In this document: piece by piece, positions 51,955 through 61,657 of the stretch | Position numbering within the stretch: position 1 is the stretch's first letter | Layout: the number at the start of each line of letters is the position of its first letter | Source of the DNA: Caprimulgus europaeus | Lineage: Eukaryota; Chordata; Aves; Caprimulgiformes; Caprimulgidae | Length of the DNA: 64,000 nucleotides | Assembly (NCBI GenBank): GCA_907165065.1 | Contig: OU015528.1 | Location: forward strand, 70,351,474-70,415,473 | Direction of reading: 5' to 3' | The notes under the pieces: generated by a model | What the model was told of the DNA's origin: nothing | What the model saw: only the letters and a program-made list of their open reading frames with translations | The model's database searches: none | Position numbers and translations under genes: made by a program

Positions 51955-52432
51955 TCACAGAATCACAGAACCACAGAATCATAGGGGTTGGAAGGGACCG
52001 CAGGAGATCATCTAGTCCAACCTCCCTGCCAAAGCAGGTTCCCTACACCAGGTTGCACAGGAAAGTGTCCAGGGGGTTTTTGAACATCTCCAGAGATGGA
52101 GACTCCACAGCCTCTCTGGGCAGCCTATTCCAGTGCTCTGTCACCCTCACAGTAAAGAAGTTTTTCCTTAGGTTTGTCTGGCAGTTTTGGTGTTCCAGTT
52201 TGTGCCCATTGCCCCTTGTCCTGTCACCAGCCACCACCAAAAAGAGCCGATCCCCATCCATTTGGCCCCCACATTTCAGATATTTATGGACATTGAGAAG
52301 ATCCCCTCCAGTCTTCTCTTCTCCAGGCTGAAGAGTCCCAGCTCTCTCAGCCTCTCCTGGTAAGGTAGATGCTCCAGGCCCCTCATCATCTCTGTGGCCT
52401 CCACTGGACTCTATCCAGAAGATCCCTGTCCC
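51955..52432 (-). mobile_element. CR1 LINE fragment, 5'-truncated
   Basis: Tail TCACAGAATCACAGAACCAC, then reverse-complement CR1 3' UTR. On the minus strand the frame has [33 protein letters not shown] and SLEMFKNPLDTFL. It ends in the [11 protein letters not shown]-equivalent region near 52432. It is the same subfamily as 7320-7750. Confidence 0.93.
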
Positions 52433-52439
52433 TAGTACC

Positions 52440-53235
52440 AAGTCTATTGATACTGCCAAATAAAAAGGAATCAGAACCAAGTGAGGACTACTGAGGCCAA
52501 GTGGCACTGGTTGTCCTATATCCACAGTGCTTAGTGCTAGATCTAGTTGGAGTGGTTCAAAACAGTCAAGGAGCTGCTGAACTGGGAAGTGCTAAACATA
52601 GTGCTTACCCTCACTATTCAGAATTCCCTTACTTATCTACATAAACATATTGGTCTATGGTCTTGGTCCCTGAATTTCTTCTGTCAGACTGTACATACTA
52701 GAGGTACTGAGATCTAAGATGGAGTCTTAAACTTGGTGAATCAAGAAGGAGAAAAACAATACATGAGCATTTTGGCATCCCCTGAGAAGCATTATGACAA
52801 AATATCATCTGTTATTCAGAGGTGGGGATGCGTGAATTGGTTCAAATCTTTTTGATGGGTATGATCTTGACTACAATCCCACTTATGAGGTTATTCCTCA
52901 CTGCCTGTGGAGGAGCCCATCTCCACAGCTGAGAGTTCATGGTCAAGCATCCTGTGTTGAATGAGGTGTGTATCAAACCTACATTTCCTTTCTTCTGCCT
53001 GCCTTGCTTAGATAGCTTAGGTAGTTGTTCCCTTGTCTGTGCTTTATACAAGGGACACACAGTTCATGTTAGGAACAACACGAGATGTTAAACATTAATT
53101 TGGAGGATTGCAACACTTAAGTGCCTTTGAAGGTATGCAGTTGAGCAACTTGCAAATGTCACTCAGATCTGTGGAAAGGTGGAATTTAGTTGGGTCTTCC
53201 ACAGTATAGTAAAGCCTAATTCCCTGCTACCTTCC
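52440..53235. other. Stretch between CR1 and LTR 2
   Basis: No recognised feature. Confidence 0.6.
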
Positions 53236-53240
53236 TTCCT

Positions 53241-54257
53241 TGTGGTGGTTTAACCACAGGCTAGACCATGTGGTCCTACACTGACTCCCCCCACCTGGTG
53301 AGATGGAGTAGGAGTCACAACAAAGGGACATGGATTAGGATGAAGAACAGGGATGGCTCAATCACCACTAATGGTCACAGGTAAAACAGACTCAACTTGG
53401 GGAAGAAAAATCAATTTAATTTGTTACCATTCATCCAAGTAGCACAGTGAGACATAACAACCACATCTTACAACAGCTTCCCCCCACCCCTCCCTTCTTC
53501 CCGGGCTCAAATTACTTTGCTCCCAATTTCTCTACCTTCTCCTCACCAGCAGCACAGGGGACGGGGAATAGAGGTTGTAGTCAGTTCACCTCTGCCACTC
53601 TTCCCGACATGAAAGCCTAGGAACAAAGTGTTCCAATGTGAGCTTCCCATGGAGTCATGGATCTCTTTGGGCACAGCTCCTGGTTCTGGCATGGGGACAT
53701 CCACGGGCTGCAGGTGGGCCTCTGGTCCATCGCACCTCCTCACCAACCCCAGCTCTGGGGTTCCACCATTGCTCTGGCATTTAATGACTCTGGGATCTCA
53801 GTTTCAGTCACCCTTGCCCTTGGGCTCAGCTTCTTGCTCCAGCATGGAGTCCTCCATAGACTACATGTGGGTATCTGCTCCATGGTTGAACCTCCATGGG
53901 CTGCAGGGACCTCCTTTGCCTTCTCCTACTCCATGCAGTTGAACTGGGTGTCTGAGGTTTTCTGTCCTCCCTCTCCTCCTCCTTCCCCCTGGCAATGAAG
54001 CTCTTTCTTTGTTTAGGCCGATGGCTGTCTTTTGTTCAGGGCAATGGCCTCTTATCCAGATTCTCTCCACCTTCTTCTTTTCAAGACAGTCCTTCCCCTC
54101 ACAAGTATGGATTCACAGAGGCATTTCTGTATTGCTGATTGGCTGAGACTGGGCTGGGGCAATACGCCTTGGAGCCGGGGGAGCCTCTTGAAGCTTCTCA
54201 CAAGGTACCCCTTCCCTCACTACCAAAAACACCCCCCCTCCCACCATACCCAACACA
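53241..54257 (-). mobile_element. Solo ERV LTR 2 (1017 bp), diverged
   Basis: Reverse orientation: plus strand starts TGTGGTGGTTTAACCACAGG and ends CCATACCCAACACA. Flanks TTCCT (53236-53240) and TTTCT (54258-54262) fit a decayed 5-bp target-site duplication. It is the most diverged of the four copies. The AATAAA of LTR 1 is changed here, and parts of the internal minisatellite are lost or altered. Confidence 0.85.
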
Positions 54258-54262
54258 TTTCT

Positions 54263-55497
54263 CAAGCTGAGCCAATTCTGTACCTTCTTATATACCTCAC
54301 ACTGTCACTCTCATTCTTTAGTCCTTCTTCTAGTCTTTGATCCTTCAGACGTTTGCTACCTCTGGGATCAGAGTAAGAAACAAAGTATTGTGCATTGGAG
54401 AGCTCAAAGACAAGAGGATGGCAAGTGGGAGAAGGTATTCTAGTGGAAAAAGTCCAGAGGATATTTTGTGTAGCCAGAGTCTGAAAGAACTTCTGCTGAT
54501 CCTGTCACCACATTTCATTATTAATGTCCATGTTACATTTATAGCGTTCTTCCCATCAGGGACTGATATAGAGGTCAGTTATCTTGGCCAGAAATCCCAA
54601 GATCCTTTTCAAGAATTAAAAAAAATGGAAATATGACTATTAAACTCAGACCAATTCACTGAGCTCAGTGAAACTAAGTAACAAAACATTGTTCCAGTAA
54701 GAAGGCAGAGGACAAGAGGATTATTACTGCAATACAAAAGAGAATAAGGAAAATATTAGGGAAATATTCTATTGTGCAGAAAAATAATAAGAATTAATTT
54801 GGAGCCAGACAGACTTCCGTGTAGAAAGAAACCCAAAATTTAAGGGATGATAAATAAGGACAATATTAATGACTATGAGTAGGAGACAAAACATGAATAG
54901 AGAGGTACAGAAAGAGTCATATAAAAGGATCTATTTTAAAGCAGATAAAAATTATTTTGACTCCTAATGGTTAAATAATGGTAGAAAATAGAGCAGCAGG
55001 AAAAAGTTGATGGAGATTATTTGTAAATGTTAATGTCTTATTTGAAGGCTACAAGAATATTTCCTGAATACTTCACTTGTTTTTGTAGGACTTTTCTCTA
55101 CCTCTTCTAAGAAAATCTAAATAGGATATAAAATATAAAATTTATCACATCTTGAGACTCTTGACTAATTGTTTTTGTGAGTACCTCTGAAAAAACCCCT
55201 GTAACAGCTAAAATGTTCACTCTACTATTAAGCATCCCATGTGGCTCTCTTTTGTAATTCAGAATAAAATAAGGTATTCAAAAAAGTAGCATATGCAATT
55301 TTCATTCAGCTGTGTTCATGAAGAAACTCTTTGTGACTCCTTTAATTAATCCACCCAGTTTGAATACACCAGTCAAAGTCTCTAGGAGTAGAGATTCCTT
55401 GTCCACTACATACATGACAAGAGGCACACCTACACAACAAAAAAACATTGGAGTGCCAAACTGCTAGTAGCAATCAGAACATCTGCATAAAGACCTA
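54263..55497. other. Stretch between LTR 2 and LTR 3
   Basis: AT-rich, no recognised feature. Different target-site duplications on each side show that LTR 2 and LTR 3 are separate insertions and not the two ends of one provirus. Confidence 0.65.
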
Positions 55498-55502
55498 CCC
55501 TG

Positions 55503-56618
55503 TGTGGTGGGTTGACTCTGGCTAGATGCCAGGTGCCCACCAAAGCCACTTTGTCACTCCCCTCCTCAGCTGGACAGGGGAGAGAGAATATAACAAAATG
55601 CTCATGGGTCAAGAAAAGGACAGGCAAAGATCACTTGACAATTACTATCATGGGCAAAACAGACTTAACTTGGGGAAATTAATTTAATTGATTACCAATC
55701 AAATCAGAGTAGGATGGTGAGAAATAAAACCAAATCTTAAAACACCTACCCCGCACCCCTTCCTTCTTCTCGAGCTTAACTTTACTCCTGATTTTCTCTA
55801 CCTCTATCCCCCCAGCGGTGCAGGGGGAAGGGGAACGGAGGTTGCAGTCAGCTCATCACATGTTGTTTCTGCTGCTCTTTTCAAGGGAGAACTCCTCACA
55901 CTCTTCCTGTGCTGCATTGTGTGATCCTTCCTGTGGGATACAGTCCTTCATTAACTTCTCCAACATGGGTCCTTCCCACGGGATACAGTTCTTCATGAAC
56001 TGCTCCAGCATGGGTCCTTTCCATGGTGTGTAGTCCTTCAGAAATGGAGGCGACAGGTCCTCTTAGAAAACCTGCTCCAGTGTGGGCTCTTCTCCATGGG
56101 GCCACAGGTCTTGACATAGGAATCTGCTCCAGCATAGGCTTCCCATGGAGTCACAGACTCCTCTGGGGAAATCTACCTGCTCTGGCATGGGGTCCTCCAC
56201 AGGCTGCAGGTGGTCAGCTGCTCCAGCATGGGCCTCCATGAGCTGCAGGGGGACAGCCTGCCTCACCATGGTCTTCACCACAAGTTGCAGGGGAACCTCT
56301 GCTCCAGTACCTCGAGCACCTCCTCCCCCTCCTTCTTCACTGACCTTGGTGTCTGCAGAGTTGTTTCTCTCATACAATCTCACTCCTCTTTCCCACTGCA
56401 ATTGTGCAGATTTTTTGCCCCACTTCATAAACATTTTATCACAGAGGCACTACCAACGTCACTGATTGGCTCAGCTTTGGCCAGCAACAGGTCCATCTTG
56501 GAGCCGGCTGGCACTGGCTCTGTCAGACATGAGAGAAGCTTCTGGCATCTTCTCACAGAAACCACCCCTGCAACCTCCACCACCAGCTACCGAAACCTTG
56601 CCATGTAAACCCAATACA
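55503..56618 (-). mobile_element. Solo ERV LTR 3 (1116 bp) with perfect TSD
   Basis: Reverse orientation: plus strand starts TGTGGTGGGTTGACTCTGGC and ends GTAAACCCAATACA. It is flanked by a perfect 5-bp target-site duplication CCCTG (55498-55502 and 56619-56623). The expected AATAAA reads AATCAA here. The internal minisatellite lies at about 55930-56330. It shares derived variants with LTR 4 (GCTCGAGGTACTGGAGCAGA on the LTR sense strand), where LTR 1 differs. Confidence 0.93.
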
Positions 56619-56623
56619 CCCTG

Positions 56624-59600
56624 CCAAATATTTGCATCTCAAATTTTTCTGTAGTTAAACTACTATTCAGAGTACCCCAAAGTGAAATGATTTGAAATGA
56701 TCAAAGGGTGCCTGCAGAAGAAACAAATTCTCTACAATGGGGCAAGTGAGCAAGAGAGACAACCCCCCCCCCCCCAAAAATCCCCCCCAAAACCCCATAA
56801 AGATCTTATTATCAACTTTTTCCAGCAATTTTAGGGCTGTTTTCTTCGATGTACATTACTTCATTTATATTTTCAGAAAAAATAATAGTCATTTAATGTC
56901 ATGAGACTTTTCTGTTATTCTTCACAATGTTTTCATCTTTCTTATCTAAGTTTTTAAGATAGATAAATTCAATCCATTATTCTTCCTCTTTACCTGATCT
57001 TTAAAATTTTGCTGTCTTTCATGAGCCCCAGCACAAATCTCTGCAGAATTCCCCTGCTGATCTTCCAGCTTTGTTAAAATCATTAAAAACTGGATTACTT
57101 TCTCTTGCTGTCTCCTGCCTATCTTTTGTTCAATTCTTCATTTGTTTAAGGATTTTCCTTTTCATGCTTTGCAAGTTTGGTTTCTTCACAAATGTTTGAG
57201 GGATGATTGTGCTGAAAATGTTTTTCAAACTGAAGTGACTGCATACACAGGAATTTCTGTAGACACTTTTTCTTGCTTCTTCATTTATGCACTGAAAGCA
57301 TGCAGAAGAAATATATCAGTGTATCTCACGGATTTAAAATAGAAAGCTTTTCTTCACTGCATTTTTTAAACACAGTCCACTCCATATAAAGCAGAATAAG
57401 CTAAAAGTTCTTTACAATGACATGGAATACTCTAGGATAACACCTAATCACACCTGAGAACAGACTCTTCAACCATAGGTTGGGTAACTGAGCTTTCCGG
57501 CTTTCTTCAAACATAAATAAAGTACACAGAACAGCAAAAGGCCACTTCTCACCTCCACCTCCAATCTCCTTAACTCATGTGTATTCAGAGCTGACCCCAT
57601 CTGCAGATAAACAAAACTCAAGCTGTGTTGGAGCACCCAATTAGCATTAACTCTTCATACTGACTATGAGAGACAAATAATCTATTAAGTCAGTTTTTGT
57701 TCCTATCTGCTCAGTCTCAATTACTCTAGTGGTTTTTTCATCATAGCTATCAGGAAAGCAATCATTTAAAGTAGGTGTGTTACAGTGGGAGGGAAGGAAG
57801 GAGGGGACTTGCAGTTATCAGTCAGAGCTGTCAGTTCAGCTCGACATTTCTATTCAGTTGAAGGCATGACTTGCGATATGAAGAGAAGAGGTTAACACAA
57901 CGTGTAAACCTTGGAGCTTAGTAGTGTGTTTAATGCTGTTGAGCAGTTTAGATAACCCTTATTTTAACTGAACAAACACAATAAGAGAGTTTGAAAAAAT
58001 ATGACAGTGGCACATCATGTCCACTCAGTATAGTGACCCTTAGCAAAACACCAAGGCTTGCAATAAAGCATGCACGTATCTGTTTATCACACATAAATGC
58101 AAACTCATCTTTTCAGGTCAGTTGCCAACAGTTGTATTATCATTAAAATTAGTCTGAACTGCCTTGTGATAATACATCTATGTATTGCATTTAATTAAAA
58201 TGTAAGTAAATACTTATTGAAAGCAGCTTTATTGTTATTAGAAGGGCTTTTTCCTCATACAAACACAGATTACACTGAAGATGTTCAATTTCAGCTACTG
58301 CACTTATAGGTTTGTTTTTCCATCTAGCCTTCAGCTGCTATTGAATTATTCTTTTTAAATAGGACTGTGTTAAATCACCTACCTGGCTTGAAGTAATAAC
58401 TGATTTAGGCAGCAATTACAATTGCTGCCCAAATTGCTAGGTGGATGACAAGGCTGTAGAAATAGGTAATGCACAAAAAAACAATTGAGAAATCCTCCCT
58501 CTCACGTAATCTCATTTTAACTACCAAGACAAGGTCAGACCTGTCTTCTTTATGATTAAGGACTGTCTTCCTCGTTTTGTTCATGTACTTCTCTGTGCAG
58601 GGAAACCTTGTGACACTGGGGAATCACCAACAGAACATTTTCCTTATAAGCAATGTTTTTAAATTGGATTTAATTCACTTCTATTCAGAACATTTTAGAA
58701 GAATAACTGGTTCCTTAGATACTATTGAAATAGTTGCAAACTCCAGAATATTTTCTTACTTTTTCAGTTAGATTATTGCCAGAACATCAGTGCAAGGTTA
58801 GAAGAAACAGAAATGCTAATCCAGCAAAACAAAGCTGTTTATAGAACATTTATTATAACAACTTCCTGCATTTGTGTGATTAGAAAGCTGTAGGAAAAGA
58901 AGTTAAGTTTCAAGGATGTTCGGAAGTGGTGTCCAAAAGTCTTCTGACTAAAAAAACCCCCAAATCTAGTTGAAACACAGAACCCCACACTGAAATATAA
59001 CAGAACTTCAGTGACACCAAAGGAGAGAATCTGCCTCTCCAGGCACTTTATGGAGGTCTGTCCTAATGTATTTTAAGTAAATGTATATGCCTTATTTAAG
59101 AACTGCTACAACAACACCAACTCTTGGAATTTCTTTTCATTTCTTTACAAAAAACTGTGAAGATCAGATTCCTTTGTAAGTACAGTCCTCAAATTATTAT
59201 CACTCTGCCAGAGTTACAGAAAAGAGAAAAACTGGTTTAAAATAACTTACTCTCAAGAATTATGTAATAATATATATTCCAATATTTTAAACCTAGTCAC
59301 TAGGGTACCCCAAAATGATAATAAACTTCTGCAAAAAAAGGGAAATTTTCAACACACACAAGCCCATCACACCCTCCAGGAACAGCAAGTTAACCTTGCT
59401 AGAATTAAGAGAACGGCTTCACTGCAATTTTTTTTTCTCTACTTTTTTGCTATAATAGCTAGAATCTTTTTTCAGAAATGAAAGCCAAGATACTCATATT
59501 AATGCTTGACCTTACAACTCGGAGTCTAACCATGCCAAGCATTGTAAGAACCACAGTAAAATGATGAGCCTATTGGGTAGTATTGATTTAACAAAAGTAA

Positions 59601-59670
59601 GAGTTACTGAAGTATTCCTGTTGGTTTACTGTTTCATGTGTCCACAATATTTTTTTTTTCCTTTTTTTCC
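56624..59670. other. Stretch between LTR 3 and LTR 4
   Basis: No recognised gene. A C-rich run (C13, then C7 and C4) lies at 56763-56796. Confidence 0.65.
56763..56796. repeat. Poly-C tracts
   Basis: Runs of 13, 7 and 4 C separated by A-rich spacers; the minus strand is G-rich and could form a quadruplex. Confidence 0.8.
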
Positions 59671-59675
59671 CTTGC

Positions 59676-60446
59676 TGTATTTGGTTTATGAGGCAAGGTT
59701 TTGGTAGCTGGTGGTGGAGGTTGCAGGGGTGGTTTCTGTGAGAAGATGCCAGAAGCTTCCTCCATGTCTGACAGAGTTAATGCCAGCCAGCTCCGAGATG
59801 GACCTGTTGCTGGCCAAAGCTGAGCCAATCAGTGACATTGGTAGTCCCTCTGTGATAACATATTTATGAAGGGGGGCAAAAAACCTGCACAATTGCAGCC
59901 GGAGAGAGGAGTGAGAATGTGTGAGAGAAACAACTCTGCAGACACCAAGGTCAGTGAAGAAGGAGGGGGAGGAGGTGCTCGAGGTACTGGAGCAGAGGTT
60001 CCCCTGCAACTTGTGGTGAAGACCATGGTGAGGCAGGCTGTCCCCTTGCAGTTCATGGAGGCCCATGCTAGAGCAGATGTCCACCTGCAGCCCGTGGAGG
60101 ACCCCACACCAGAGCAGGTAGATTTCCCCAGAGGAGTCTGTGACCCCATGGGAAGAGGTAGAAGAGTTGGAAGTGAAGTTGAGCCCAAGAAGAAGGTTGA
60201 GGAGGGGATTTGGTTTTAGATTTGTTCTTATTACTTGTTATCTTACTCTGTTTAATTGGTAATAAATGTAATTAATTTCCTCAATGCAACCCTGTTTTGT
60301 CTGTGATAATAATTGGTAAGTGTTCTCCATGTCCTTATCTCAAACTATAAGAATTTAATTGTATTTTCTTCCTCTTCAGTTGAGGGAAGGGAGTGATAGA
60401 GCAGCTTGGTGGGCACCTGGCAGCCAGCCAAGGTCAGCCCACCACA
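59676..60446 (+). mobile_element. Solo ERV LTR 4 (771 bp), internally deleted
   Basis: Starts TGTATTTGGTTTATGAGGCA and ends GTCAGCCCACCACA. Flanks CTTGC (59671-59675) and CTTAC (60447-60451) fit a target-site duplication with one change. AATAAA is at 60261-60266. About 380 bp shorter than LTR 1, mostly from loss of minisatellite units and the segment after them around 60150-60185. It is the same subfamily as LTR 3. Confidence 0.9.
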
Positions 60447-60790
60447 CTTACTTAGTTTTTTATTTTGTTTGTTATTTTTAATATCTCTTCTGAATCTTTA
60501 CTTTTCTCCTAATTTCCTACTACAACACATTCATGCTTGAGAATTGTTAGTCTATTTGCTGTCAAGTCCCTTGAGGCTATTCAGATAGTACTTCTTAAGT
60601 TTAGTTCTCCCTTATTAACATCAGAATTTCCTTTACCCTTTTACATACTCTTTGGAGTTGAAAATTGCCTCCCAGCTTTCCTACAATTAGGTATTGTTTG
60701 TACGTGTCTGGAACAAAATGATTAAAAATGAAAACAGAAGCCAAGTATCTTTGGGCTACTGGCCTCTGAATAGTCATTCTTGGCACTTAC

Positions 60791-60983
60791 TAAATATGAC
60801 TTGTGCAACGTCAAGACCTATCTCATTCCCAATGTTTCTTGCTCTTGACTTTTTATTTTCCAGCATCACTGCTATTCTTCCCACAATTACTGCCAGAGCC
60901 ATTAGAGACCCAAAGTGCATGTGTGCTTCCAAGTCCTCACAAAGTGCAAGAAGCATTCTTGTGACATTTTGTTCAGTATCTTC
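60791..60983 (-). other. Unrecognised candidate coding exon
   Basis: 193 bp open in one frame: 64 codons plus 1 nt. The upstream edge is ATTAG|GAAG with an in-frame TAG in the presumed intron; the pyrimidine tract is weak. The donor is TTTA|GTAAGT, very good. The peptide runs EDTEQNVTRMLLALCEDLEA, then HMHFGSLMALAVIVGRIAVM, then LENKKSRARNIGNEIGLDVA and QVIF: a mix of charged and hydrophobic helices that looks more protein-like than other frames here. The opposite strand is also open for 97 codons (60694-60987), which weakens the case. I cannot name a family. The central HFGSLMALAVIVGRI faintly recalls the BH1 helix of Bcl-2 proteins, but lacks NWGR and is not evidence of homology. Confidence 0.25.
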
Positions 60984-61609
60984 CTAATTTAACAAGCATC
61001 AGTGTCCGTTACAGCTGCCCAGTAGGGCAAATAGTCTTTGGGCACAAGATAAAGACATTTTTCTTCTTCAGACCAGATTCTGTGTTCTGACTGTGATAAT
61101 AATGCAAATATCAGAGGATTTTGAATGCAAGTTGTTGTTTGGGCTTTTCATTACTTAGAAAGTCTGTATATTACATAAAGAAAAAGTTCATTTAGCTGCT
61201 TAATTTGCAAATATTGAAATAAAAGAATGTTTATTCAAGATATAAATAGAACAAATTCTTAATGTTGGTCAATTCACAGGGGATCACTGCCTCAAGGAGG
61301 CAAGAACGGTCCAGGCATTCGTATACCTTGTTAAAGGAGCCTTTATAACCAGATTGGTGAAGCTTACAGCTTGTATAAAAAAGCTTAAAAGATAAAAGTT
61401 GTAAATAGTAAATTCATGTATTAAAATGTTAATGTCAGTAGTATCCTCTGATAATATACCTGTGGCCTGATTTTTTAAAAAAATATATTTTGAGTGGCTT
61501 TATTTGTTTAGAGTACGTCTTCTACTGAGTTTAGCTTCAGATGCAAAGTCTGGGGAGCTTTCATGAGCTATTCAATGAGATCTCTATGAAAAATTTAGTT
61601 TTCTTGAAT

Positions 61610-61657
61610 TTGACACTGTTTTCTCAATTTTCATTGACACTGTTTTCTCAATTTTCA
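61610..61657. repeat. Perfect 24-bp tandem duplication
   Basis: TTGACACTGTTTTCTCAATT plus TTCA is present twice in a row with no mismatch, followed by CAG. The lack of divergence suggests a recent duplication (or an assembly artefact). Confidence 0.9.

Noticed and set aside
53241-56618. LTR 2 and LTR 3 as the two ends of one provirus
   Set aside because: The target-site duplications differ, each closes on its own LTR, and the 1.2 kb between has no retroviral sequence.
55818-56654. Open frames of 60-132 codons
   Set aside because: Inside LTR 3; the matching frames recur in LTR 4 (59634-60219) because the sequence is the same repeat.
60774-60956. Bcl-2-family BH1 resemblance of the candidate exon peptide
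   Set aside because: The defining NWGR motif is absent, and the similarity is to general helix pattern only.
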